NCBI GenBank assembly: GCA_040905925.1
Contig: JBBDQO010000023.1
Span: forward strand, 1 to 10,616
Source: JALYNX01 sp040905925
Lineage (GTDB): Bacteria; Actinomycetota; Acidimicrobiia; Spongiisociales; ZC4RG35
Direction: 5' to 3'
Length of the DNA stretch: 10,616 nucleotides
Shown here: piece after piece, positions 1-7,600 of the stretch
How the letters are laid out: the number at the start of each line of letters is the position of its first letter
How positions within the stretch are numbered: position 1 is the first letter of the stretch
Made by a program: the position numbers and the translations under genes
Notes under the pieces: generated by a model
The model's database searches: none
Told to the model about the DNA's origin: nothing
What the model saw: the letters and a program-made list of their open reading frames with translations, nothing else

Positions 1-2
1 GG

Positions 3-314
3 GTCAAGGTCATGGGCGTCGGCCAGCGCCTGGTGCGAGGCGCCGCCCATGTCGGGGGTGTCGTGGTGGTCGACGACGGGGAGAGAATCCGCGACGTGCT
101 GATACCTGTTTATCGGGCACTTCATCTCGATTGGGATCCGAGGACCTCGGGAGCACTAGCCGACCGCTCACCGGGTCTCGACAACTCCAAGGTGATCAAG
201 GCGATCGTGACAGCCCTCTCCGGGGCCTACGACCTGGATAGCGGTCGACTGCCCGCGACCTTGGTGGAGGAAGCCCGCAACCTGATCCCTGACCACCTGC
301 CTTTGGTTGCCTGA
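3..314 (+). CDS. Lipoate-protein ligase family protein, C-terminal part (5' end outside window)
   Basis: The frame is open from the first bases, so only the last 103 codons are present. The segment begins VKVMGVGQRLVRGAAHVGG and continues through a hydrophobic VVVVDD stretch. This resembles the region of LplA/biotin-lipoate ligase-fold proteins in which a conserved Arg-Gly-Ala loop precedes a beta strand. The remaining 60 or so residues, with LHLDWDPRTSGALAD, look like the helical tail seen in actinobacterial members. Proteins of this family attach lipoate or octanoate to acyl-carrier domains of 2-oxoacid dehydrogenases or GcvH in the cytoplasm. The catalytic lysine region is not in view, so the substrate cannot be judged. 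The stop TGA (312-314) shares its last A with the ATG of the next gene, which implies translational coupling. The assignment rests on pattern memory. Confidence 0.6.
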   Translation, partial: VKVMGVGQRLVRGAAHVGGVVVVDDGERIRDVLIPVYRALHLDWDPRTSGALADRSPGLDNSKVIKAIVTALSGAYDLDSGRLPATLVEEARNLIPDHLPLVA

Positions 315-1411
315 TGCGGGTGGTCGTCCTCAACGGGCCGAATCTGAACCTGCTCGGCAGCCGTGAGCCTGAGGTCTACGGGTCGGCCACGCTCCCCGAT
401 CTGGAACGCCAGATCTCCGACTGGGCAAGTTCCCTCGGGGTGGAAGCCACCTTCTTCCAGTCGAACCACGAGGGAGAGCTGGTTGAGGCGATTCACGATG
501 CGGCGGGGAGTGACGGGATAGTCATCAATCCGGGCGCTCTCACCCACACCTCGCGGGTCCTGGGAGACGCCCTTCATTCCGTTGCGGCCCCGGCGGTCGA
601 GGTGCACATCTCCAATGTCAAAGAGAGGGAATCCTGGCGGGCCATCTCGCTGGTGTCGCCGGCATGTGTCCGCACCATCTACGGCCGCGGCACCGGTGGG
701 TACCGGGATGCAATCCGTCACCTGGTCAACCGGGCGGCGGTGCCTTCCGAGACGCTGCGTTATGGACCCCACCCCGACAACGTCGGCGACCTTCGCCTCC
801 CGGCGATGGGGGCAGCCGGGCTGGTGGTCCTGGTCCACGGCGGGTTCTGGCGCCACCAATACGAGAGGGATTCCACGGAAACGCTGGCTGTGGATCTGGT
901 CAAACGAGGCTGGGCTACCTGGAACGTCGAGTACCGGCGTCTGGGAAGGGGCGGGGGCTGGCCCGGATCGGGGCACGACGTCAAGCTTGCCCTGGATTTC
1001 ATCCCCCAGCTACCTGAGATGGACCGACTGACCGTGGCGGCAATCGGGCACTCGGCAGGCGGCCACCTGGCCCTGTGGGCCACAAACAAGCCACCGGCTG
1101 GACCGATCCGTCTCACTGTGGGCCTGGCCGCGGTCACCGACCTCGCATCACTGGCGGGGTCGGGCGGCGCGGGCAGCGGCGAGGCGAAACGCCTGCTCTC
1201 CTCGGGAGCGCCCCCCGTTCTCGAGGCTCCGCCGCACACCCTGCTCGTGCACGGCGAGGACGACGAGCTGGTACCGGTTTTGCACAGCACCCGTCTCGCC
1301 GACACGGCGCGAGTCGAGATCTTCCCCGGGCTGGGACACTTCGATTTGCTCGATCCTGAGCGTGAGCATTGGTCGACGGTTTTCGCGGCATTGGAAAATG
1401 CAGAAAACTGA
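314..1411 (+). CDS. Type II 3-dehydroquinate dehydratase (AroQ) fused to an alpha/beta hydrolase
   Basis: Residues 1-145 are a complete type II dehydroquinase, which converts 3-dehydroquinate to 3-dehydroshikimate in the shikimate pathway. Visible motifs are NGPNLNLLG with Asn10, SREPEVYG with Arg17 and catalytic Tyr22, NPGALTHTS with Asn72, and EVHISNVKERE with His98 and Arg105. Every active-site residue I recall for the family is kept. AroQ normally stops near 145 residues. Here the frame runs straight on into an alpha/beta hydrolase (about 148-365) with an HGGFW oxyanion motif (175-179), nucleophile elbow GHSAGG (Ser247), an acidic residue in HGEDD (Asp316 or Asp317) and GLGHFD (His342). 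The HGGFW and GHSAGG motifs recall arylformamidase/KynB-like and general carboxylesterases, so the substrate is unknown. The start overlaps the preceding stop by one base. No stop codon or frame change separates the halves. I am sure of both domains but not of the biochemical reason for joining them. Confidence 0.9.
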   Translation: MRVVVLNGPNLNLLGSREPEVYGSATLPDLERQISDWASSLGVEATFFQSNHEGELVEAIHDAAGSDGIVINPGALTHTSRVLGDALHSVAAPAVEVHISNVKERESWRAISLVSPACVRTIYGRGTGGYRDAIRHLVNRAAVPSETLRYGPHPDNVGDLRLPAMGAAGLVVLVHGGFWRHQYERDSTETLAVDLVKRGWATWNVEYRRLGRGGGWPGSGHDVKLALDFIPQLPEMDRLTVAAIGHSAGGHLALWATNKPPAGPIRLTVGLAAVTDLASLAGSGGAGSGEAKRLLSSGAPPVLEAPPHTLLVHGEDDELVPVLHSTRLADTARVEIFPGLGHFDLLDPEREHWSTVFAALENAEN

Positions 1412-1422
1412 CCAAATCCGAG

Positions 1423-1452
1423 TTGTCGCACTTATCCACAACTGGGTAGGGT
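1423..1452 (+). promoter_or_regulatory. Possible promoter containing a DnaA-box sequence, upstream of the transglycosylase gene
   Basis: TTGTCG (1423-1428) and TAGGGT (1447-1452) are separated by 18 bases, an acceptable sigma70-type spacing. The first matches TTGACA at four positions and the second fits the actinobacterial TANNNT -10 pattern. The spacer contains TTATCCACA (1432-1440), an exact DnaA-box match. The site lies in the 88-base gap between the AroQ fusion and the transglycosylase gene. This reading is from sequence only and is weak. Confidence 0.3.
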
Positions 1453-1483
1453 TGGCCTCCCTTGGGCAGCGGTTTGAGCCGCT

Positions 1484-1490
1484 GGTGGAG
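1484..1490 (+). promoter_or_regulatory. Ribosome binding site that fixes the transglycosylase start
   Basis: GGTGGAG lies 9 bases before the ATG at 1500. It supports that ATG over the upstream in-frame ATG at 1362, which falls inside the AroQ-hydrolase gene and would place a non-signal extension ahead of the hydrophobic segment. Confidence 0.6.
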
Positions 1491-1499
1491 TCGCTTCAT

Positions 1500-2096
1500 A
1501 TGCGTTTGAGACGCCTGTCTTTCTTGGCCGGGTGGTCGGCGGTGGCCCTTTTGGCAATGGCCGGCTTTGCTGTGTTCGATAATCCCGAACCGACTGTCGA
1601 CGAGCTCGAGACCGAGGCCGCTGCGGCCAGCTTGGGCCACAACACCGGCGCCTACGCCGGGCTCACCTTCGCCCTCCTTGCCGGAGATCAGGCCGAGGTC
1701 GAAGTGACGGCAAGCCCGGACGAGACGGAGGCCTTCGAACCGAGCGAGGACACCTCCACGGATGAGGAGCCATCCGCTGCTTCCATGATCTCCGAAACCT
1801 CAGGATGGCTGTCCCAGGTCCAGGTCAGGGCCCTGGTCTCCCTGTACTTCGCCGCCGCGGACGTCAACAAGGCGGTGCGGGTGGCCTGGTGCGAGTCGAG
1901 ATTCGACCCCAACTCGACCAATCTGCGAACCGGGGCTGTGGGCCTGTTCCAACATCTGCCCCAATACTGGGCGGAGCGAGCCGACGCCGCCGGGTTCCCC
2001 GAGGCAGATCCCACCGATCCCGTAGCGTCCACTGCAGCCGCGGCCTGGGCCGTGTACGACGGCGGGGGCTGGGACACGTTCGCCTGTAGGGGCTGA
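1500..2096 (+). CDS. Secreted or anchored lytic transglycosylase-like protein (SLT/lysozyme-like domain)
   Basis: From this start the protein has 198 residues. It opens with a basic MRLRRLS and a hydrophobic stretch (about 8-26), a signal peptide or membrane anchor. An acidic and threonine-rich spacer (about 28-100) is likely to cross the wall. The C-terminal domain (about 102-198) carries AWCESRFDPNS with candidate catalytic Glu132, then GAVGLFQHLPQYW (about 145-157) and a closing AAWAVYDGGGWDTFAC. That Glu-Ser-x-Phe plus Gly-Leu-Phe-Gln order is the signature of SLT/lysozyme-like muramidases, which cut the MurNAc-GlcNAc bond of peptidoglycan. Cys131 and Cys196 could form a disulfide in the exported protein. 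A DUF2237 gene begins 11 bases downstream, so the two are probably co-transcribed. The domain is short, as is common in actinobacterial members. The exact cleavage chemistry (hydrolase or transglycosylase) is not decided by sequence. Confidence 0.85.
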   Translation: MRLRRLSFLAGWSAVALLAMAGFAVFDNPEPTVDELETEAAAASLGHNTGAYAGLTFALLAGDQAEVEVTASPDETEAFEPSEDTSTDEEPSAASMISETSGWLSQVQVRALVSLYFAAADVNKAVRVAWCESRFDPNSTNLRTGAVGLFQHLPQYWAERADAAGFPEADPTDPVASTAAAAWAVYDGGGWDTFACRG

Positions 2097-2107
2097 GCGC
2101 CGTCGCC

Positions 2108-2500
2108 ATGGCCGATCGCAATGTGCTCGGCGGTGAGCTCGAGCCCTGTGGCGTCGATCCCCTAACCGGTTTCTACCGGGACGGCTCGTGCATCACTGGG
2201 CCTGAGGACATCGGCAGTCACACCGTTTGCGCGGTGGTGACCTCGGAGTTCCTCGAGCATCAGCGCAGCATCGGCAACGACCTGAGCACCCCCATGCCCC
2301 AGTACCTGTTCCCCGGGTTGGTGCCCGGTGACCGCTGGTGCGTGACTGCGGTGAACTGGCTGCGGGCGCACCATGATGGGGTGGCGGCACCGGTGGTCCT
2401 GGCCGCGACCCACGAACGCGCCCTCGACCTCATCCCGTTGCAGGTCCTCCAGCAGCACTCAGTGGACGTCCCCTCCGATCCCGGGATCCTCGAGGCTTGA
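2108..2500 (+). CDS. DUF2237 family protein
   Basis: The 130-residue protein matches DUF2237 along nearly its whole length. It has NVLGGELEPC near the N-terminus, then DPLTGFYRDGSC, TGPEDIGSHTVCAV, GNDLSTP, FPGLVPGDRWCV and a closing APVVLAATHERAL. The family is small, cytosolic, found across bacteria and of unknown function. The conserved Cys14, Cys28, Cys41 and Cys78 with several Asp and His residues suggest metal or redox chemistry, but that is inference. The gene follows the transglycosylase by 11 bases with no convincing Shine-Dalgarno sequence of its own, so it probably depends on read-through or translational coupling. Its 3' end faces the minus-strand HNH gene across a 77-base gap. 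Confidence 0.9.
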   Translation: MADRNVLGGELEPCGVDPLTGFYRDGSCITGPEDIGSHTVCAVVTSEFLEHQRSIGNDLSTPMPQYLFPGLVPGDRWCVTAVNWLRAHHDGVAAPVVLAATHERALDLIPLQVLQQHSVDVPSDPGILEA

Positions 2501-2554
2501 CATGGCCAGCTGGGACGACGTGAGGAGTACCTGGGGAAATCGGAGCAGCCGGCC

Positions 2555-2578
2555 GGGGTGGTGGGGAAGGCCCACCCC
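2555..2578. terminator. Weak GC-rich hairpin between convergent genes
   Basis: GGTGGG (2560-2565) can pair with CCCACC (2571-2576) around a 5-base GAAGG loop. An alternative 7-bp stem pairs GGGGTGG (2555-2561) with CCACCCC (2572-2578). It lies between the convergent DUF2237 and HNH genes and touches the HNH stop codon. There is no clean T-tract on either side, so termination activity is uncertain. Confidence 0.3.
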
Positions 2579-3639
2579 TAGCTAGGTCGTTTCAGCCTGA
2601 CCCGGGACTGGCCGACCCGCTCGAGCTCGAGGCCTTCCCGATGCACTGCAACGTGATGATGGAACCAACACAGGGTCACCAGACTGTCGGCATCGGTGGC
2701 GCCACCGTGAGACCAAGGCTTGCAGTGGTGAACTTCCAGGCGGTATCGAGATGAGCAGCCCTCGGCAGTGCAACCCATGTCCCGGGCCAGAACGAAACGT
2801 CGCAGTCTCCCCGGCACACTGCGCGATCTCCGTCCCAGGCTGAGCGAAGTGCCGTCCTCGGCGATGCCCACCACCTCGATGATCCCGTTACAGAAGATCT
2901 CATGCAGAGCTCGCGGTCCAATGCGGGGCCCGGCGAGGACCGCGACCCCAGTCTCACCACCATCGGCGGCGGCAGTGCGGGCATCCACCATCACCGTCAC
3001 CTCAACCGGTGGCGAGCTCTCGGGCGAGTCGGTGCTGTAGAGCGAGTCCTGACAGATCGCCACCAGGGCCAGCGCACGTCGCTCGGCAACACTCAACGGG
3101 ATCTCCGATCCGAGAACCTCGTCGGCCCGTTGGTCGACAGCCTTCTCCACCACCCTGGCGTCGAGCCCGGCCAACTCACCCCAGATGCTGGTCGTGGTCT
3201 CATCGAGGGACGGCTGAAAGTTGAGGAAACTGCTGGTCTTCCTCTCACGCCGCGGCGTCTGCCGGCGGTAGTGGGCGACCAGTCGGCGAAGCTGGGAGGT
3301 GTCATAGGACTCGTGGCCTTCCCGCTTGTCCTGGGGAAGCCGGGCCAGTTGCTCTGCCCGGTCGAAGGTGATCTCGCCTGATTCCAACTGGGCGATGATT
3401 TCGGGTGCCTCCTCCAACCGGGTCGCGGTCCAGCAGAGACTGCGAGAGGTCTGGTGCGAGATGTCCGCTCGAGCGGCAACCCAGTCCACGATCGACCGAT
3501 AGCCATCGGCATGGTGCGATTGCCGGGATCTCTTCTCCCGGATCGCTGCCATCTCCACGACCCGCCAGCCGGCGATCTCCTGCTCGCTTTGAGCGATGAT
3601 CCGATCCAACTGATCCTCGGTCAGACTCCCCCAGTCCAT
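2578..3639 (-). CDS. DUF222 / HNH endonuclease domain protein (13E12 repeat family)
   Basis: From the ATG at 3639 the protein has 353 residues. The N-terminal two thirds are the helical DUF222 region of 13E12-repeat proteins, with DQLDRIIAQ, ADGYRSIVDWVAARADIS, TATRLEEAPEIIAQLESGEIT and LDARVVEKAVDQRADE. The C-terminus is an HNH zinc-finger nuclease fold: Cys290 and Cys295, EVHHCKPWSHGG with His304/His305, then TDADSLVTLCWFHHH with Cys324 and His328. Where the usual core reads Asp-Asn-Leu this protein has Asp-Ser-Leu, so the middle N of HNH is Ser319. Family members are numerous in actinobacteria, some within mobile REP13E12 elements, and their targets are mostly unknown. I preferred this start to the in-frame one at 3726 because the extra 29 residues are unlike the family and a -10-like element lies just upstream. 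It could be inactive or self-standing; no repeats or integrase flank it. Confidence 0.85.
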   Translation of the reverse strand: MDWGSLTEDQLDRIIAQSEQEIAGWRVVEMAAIREKRSRQSHHADGYRSIVDWVAARADISHQTSRSLCWTATRLEEAPEIIAQLESGEITFDRAEQLARLPQDKREGHESYDTSQLRRLVAHYRRQTPRRERKTSSFLNFQPSLDETTTSIWGELAGLDARVVEKAVDQRADEVLGSEIPLSVAERRALALVAICQDSLYSTDSPESSPPVEVTVMVDARTAAADGGETGVAVLAGPRIGPRALHEIFCNGIIEVVGIAEDGTSLSLGRRSRSVPGRLRRFVLARDMGCTAEGCSSRYRLEVHHCKPWSHGGATDADSLVTLCWFHHHVAVHREGLELERVGQSRVRLKRPS

Positions 3640-3646
3640 GATCCGA

Positions 3647-3652
3647 AACGTA
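3647..3652 (-). promoter_or_regulatory. -10-like hexamer for a leaderless HNH transcript
   Basis: On the minus strand TACGTT (TANNNT pattern) is followed by 7 bases and then the ATG at 3639, with no Shine-Dalgarno sequence between. That is the geometry of leaderless actinobacterial mRNAs. No good -35 was found. The 143-base divergent gap to the lipoprotein gene (3640-3782) holds no other recognisable element apart from a GGAGG-like stretch at 3753-3760. Confidence 0.35.
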
Positions 3653-3782
3653 CCGGGAGGGTGTGACAAGAAATATGGGCAACGCGCACGGGCGGCGTGA
3701 ATCTCTGAAATCCGCGTCTTTGCCATTGCTGCCTCAACCAGGCTGGCTTCAGAAGGAGGGAGCCAACGCCGATCTTCCGATA

Positions 3783-4592
3783 ATGATTCGACTCGTCGGT
3801 CTCCTCATTGTCCTATCCCTCGTCGCCTGCGGAACCGGGCCGACATCGTCGACGACATCGACTTCGATGGCAACGACCTCAACCCTGCCCGCGACCTCCA
3901 CGACGGACGCGGCAGACGATGGTTCCGGGGCAGGCGCCACCTCTCCACCCGACTTGGAGGCCATTGATCTTGCGGCCGGCGTGCCCATCGATTCTCCAGA
4001 GGACTTCCCCTCGATCGCTGGCCTGGACCCGGCGGCGTTCTTCATTTCGCCGCCACATCCCAGGGCCCGCATCTCGAGTCGGATTGTTGTTGCGGACGAG
4101 CTTGCTGAGTCGATCCAGCAAGGCTCCGATCCCACGTTCTCGGGGAGTTATGAGATGACGATCACCTACTTCGACAACCTCACCATTTATGACTACCCCT
4201 ATGGTTTACGTGAAGTCCAAGTCCCCGGCCGCGGATACCTCTACCTTGCGGATGACGGGACATGGAAGGAGAGTGACCGCTTCGAGTGGCCGGCGATGGG
4301 ACCTCTAACAGGGTGGTCGGACGCCCAGGGGATCGCGGACGGAATGGTCCAGGCCGGTCCCCTGGTAGTCGGCTACGAGATCCTCGCGGACACACCTACG
4401 GTGCATCTGCGATGGGGCGAAGCCAGACACGATGTGTGGGCAGATGTGTGGCTGGATGCAACCGGGGCAACCATCCGGGCAGTCTTTGACATGGGCCTCT
4501 CCGAGCCGGGACAAGAGAACCAAATGTTGCTGGTTTGGGATGTACAGAGCCTCGCTCCTGAGGAGATCGGCCCCCTTCCCACGAGCCCTTAG
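3783..4592 (+). CDS. Predicted lipoprotein of unknown function with Thr/Ser-rich linker
   Basis: From the ATG at 3783 the protein has 269 residues. It starts MIRLVGLLIVLSLVACGT, a short signal peptide with a lipobox ending LVAC, so Cys16 should be lipidated on the outer face of the membrane. Residues 17-45 are a Ser/Thr-rich linker, followed by an acidic stretch. The rest is a soluble domain with alternating hydrophobic strands, for example GSYEMTITYFDNLTIYDYPY, GRGYLYLADDGTWKES and DVWADVWLDATGATIRAVFD. The strand-rich pattern with a VWLDATG motif could be a LolA/LprG-like cup fold, but this is a guess and I do not recognise the family. The only strong ribosome site, AAGGAGGG (3753-3760), lies 22 bases before this ATG, unusually far, yet no in-frame start is closer to it. 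The gene diverges from HNH and converges on dnaE2 with a 10-base gap. Confidence 0.8.
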   Translation: MIRLVGLLIVLSLVACGTGPTSSTTSTSMATTSTLPATSTTDAADDGSGAGATSPPDLEAIDLAAGVPIDSPEDFPSIAGLDPAAFFISPPHPRARISSRIVVADELAESIQQGSDPTFSGSYEMTITYFDNLTIYDYPYGLREVQVPGRGYLYLADDGTWKESDRFEWPAMGPLTGWSDAQGIADGMVQAGPLVVGYEILADTPTVHLRWGEARHDVWADVWLDATGATIRAVFDMGLSEPGQENQMLLVWDVQSLAPEEIGPLPTSP

Positions 4593-4602
4593 CCTCCCGC
4601 CC

Positions 4603-7600
4603 TCACCGAAAGTCCCGTGACTGCACTGTCTGCACCCCGATCGGCTCGAAGGAGCGGGCCACGATGTTGGTCACCCCGTCGTGGAATTCGAGACGGCCTT
4701 CGATCACCAACGCCGGGCTCTTCCGCACCACCTCCCGATGCCTGGCCCACACATCGGGCAGCACAACGATGTTCAACAGACCGGTCTCGTCCTCCAGATT
4801 GAGAAAGTAGACGCCTTTGGCGGTTCCCGGCCGCTGCCGGTGGGTGACGACCCCGGCCACTCTGACCCGGGCCCGGTGTCGCTCCACCTCCAGGGCCTGA
4901 GCCGCGGTCAGACATCCCACCATCTGGTCTCTGACAAAGCTCATCGGGTGCCTTCCCGAGACCCCGGTCGCCCAGAGATCCGCCCGATGGGTTTCCTCGT
5001 CGCTCATTCCCGGCAACTCCGGCGCCTCCACCCCCGGCGACAACGCCAGCCGTTCGGGGTCGATCTCGGCCAGGGCACCGGCGGCCCACATCCCCTCACG
5101 ACGACCGAGCCCGATCGACTCCAGCGCCCCCGACACCGCAAGGCCTTCCAGGGCGTTCACCCCCAAACCGGTGCGAAACGCCAGATCCTCGGCTGATTCG
5201 AACAACCCGCCCAGGATCCGGGCCGCCTCGATCCGGGTCACCTCCCTCTCCCCCAGGTTGCGGACATAACGCAGCCCCATCCGCACCCCGACCGGGAGGC
5301 GCATCGGGTCGTCGACCGTCCCCCGGCCCTTCCGCCACTGCTCGCCGAGATAGGTCACCACCTCGTCGCGGTCGGCCTCGACCGGCTCGATGGTGCAGTC
5401 GTGCCATGACACGTTCACATCCGGGCCCAGGACCACCACCCCATGTCGTTGCGAGTCCTGGACCAGGGAGTTCGGGCTGTAGAACCCCATCGGCTGGGCG
5501 TTGAGCAGCCCGGCCAGGTACTCGGCCGGGTAGTGAAAGCGAAGCCAGGCCGACATGTAGACGATGTAGGCAAAGCTGACCGAATGGCTCTCCGGGAAGC
5601 CGAAGGCTGCGAAACCCTGAAGCTTCTCCCATATCTCGTCGGCGGCGGCATCGACGATCCCATTGGCGGCCATTCCCGCATACAGATCGTCCTGGAGCTT
5701 TCCCATCGCCTTCTCCGAGCGTTTGTGGGTCATCGCCTGACGGAGACGATCGGCCTGGCCCCCGTCGAACCCGGCGCAGATCCGGGCCAGCTCCATCAGC
5801 TGCTCCTGGAAGATGGGAACCCCCAAAGTCTTGGCCAGGATCGGCTCGGTCGAGGGGTGGGGGTAACGCACCGGCTCCTCACCACTGCGTCGTCGCAGGT
5901 AAGGGTGGACCGACTGGCCCTGGATCGGGCCGGGCCGGATCAGGGCCACCTCCACCGCCAGGTCGTAGAAGGTCTTGGGCTTCATCTTGGGCAGAGTCGC
6001 CATCTGGGCTCGGGACTCGATCTGGAACAACCCGACGGTGTCGGCCCGGGTTATCGAGCGGTAGATCGCCGGCTCCTGGGGGATGGTGGCCAGGTCGATA
6101 TCGATCCCGTGGGTGTCCTCGATCAGGTCGTGGGCGAGATGGAGGGCGTTGAGCATCCCCAGGCCGAGCAGGTCGAACTTGACTATCCCCACCGCCGCCG
6201 AATCGTCCTTGTCCCATTGCAGGACGGTCCTCCCCTCCATCCGCCCCCACTCCAGGGGCACCACCTGCCACAGAGGGCGGTCGGCGATCACCATCCCTCC
6301 AGAGTGGATCCCGAGGTGACGGGGAAAACCGTCGAGACGCCAGCAGATGTCGAAGATCATCTCGCTGGTCATGCCCTCGGGAAGCGGGGTGTCGAGCCGG
6401 AGTTGGGCCGGGTCCCGGGTGTCCACATACTTGGAGAGCCCGTCCACCTGGGCCTGGGTGAACCCGAAGGTCTTGGCCACGTCCCGCAGCACCGACTTGG
6501 CCCGATAGGTGATCACGTTGGCCACCATCGCCGCCCGCTCCCGGCCGTATTTGCGGTAGCAGTACTGGATCACTTCCTCCCGCCGGTCGGCCTCGAAGTC
6601 GATGTCGATGTCAGGCGGTCTCCCCCGCTCCTCGGAGAGGAATCGCTCGAAGGGGAGATGGAGCCGGATCGGGTCGACCCTGGTCAGACCGAGACAACGA
6701 CAGACTGCCGAGTCGGCGCCCGAGCCCCGGATCTGGCAGTAGATGTCCTGGGAGCGGGCAAAGTCGATGATGTCCTTGACCACCAGGAAGTAACCGGGGA
6801 ACCCCAGCTTCTCGATGATGTCCAACTCGTGCTCCAACCGCCGTCTCGCTCCGGGGTCGATACCGTCGTCACTACCCGCATAGACATCCCGCGCTCCTTC
6901 CCAGGTGAGATGACGCAAGTAGTCCATCTCGTCCTGGAAATGACCGGGCATGGGGAAATCGGGGAGGTTGGGGGCGACCAGGCCCAGGTCGAAGGCGAGC
7001 CGCCGGCCCAGCTCCCCGGCCCGGGCCACCGCCCCCGGGTAGCGGGCAAACCGCAGCGCCATCTCGCCTGGGTGTTTGAGGTATCGCTCGTCACTGGCCG
7101 GGCGAAACCCGTCGGCGAGGGCCAGGGTCCGTCTCCCCCCGATGGCGGCCAGGACCTCGGAGAGATAGGCGTCCTGGCGCTGGTGGTAGTGGACCTGGTT
7201 GGTGGCGACCACGGGAAGGGCAAGTTTCTGGGACACCTCCCACATCAGGTCGTTACGGGGATCGTCCTCGGGCATGCCGTGATGCCACAACTCGAGATGG
7301 AGCCGGGCCCCGAACAGCTCCCTCAGTCTCGAGCTTTCCCGGATCGTGGCCCCCAGATCACCCCCGGAAGCAGCCTTGGGCACCGCCCCGAAATGACAAC
7401 CGGTCAGGGCATGGACATCCGGGTTCTTGGCCATCTCCGCCAGATCGTCCCAGACATAGACCGGGTGGTCCTTCTCCCCCCGAAGCTGGGCTTTGGTGAT
7501 CAGGTTGGAGAGGGAGCGATACCCCTGAGGTGAGCCGGCGAGAAGCACCAGGTGATCGGTCTCGGGAAGATCGGCCGGCTTCGAGCCGTGGGCCCGGACA

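Noticed and set aside
227..976. 249-codon minus-strand frame opposite the AroQ fusion
   Set aside because: It has no recognisable motif and overlaps intact AroQ and hydrolase motifs on the other strand, so it is a shadow of their codon bias.
1432..1440. DnaA box as evidence of a replication origin
   Set aside because: There is only one box, no cluster, no AT-rich unwinding region and no dnaA, dnaN or parAB nearby.
1412..1499. Riboswitch (for example c-di-AMP type) ahead of the wall-lytic gene
   Set aside because: The 88-base gap is too short for a ydaO-type riboswitch and shows no conserved core or terminator stem.
2578..3782. HNH gene as part of an intact mobile element or homing intron
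   Set aside because: No terminal inverted repeats, target duplication, integrase, intron core or split host gene could be seen around it.
3663..3782. Longer N-terminus for the lipoprotein from the ATG at 3663
   Set aside because: The added 40 residues are charged and proline-rich and would bury the signal peptide and lipobox inside the protein, and they overlap the HNH promoter region.
5443..7533. Very long open frame (696 codons) on the plus strand opposite dnaE2
   Set aside because: It lies antisense to a fully conserved DnaE2. Its composition (His, Gly, Val, Gln and Leu-rich with no domain motif) is what complementary reading of GC-rich codons gives, and it has no ribosome site.
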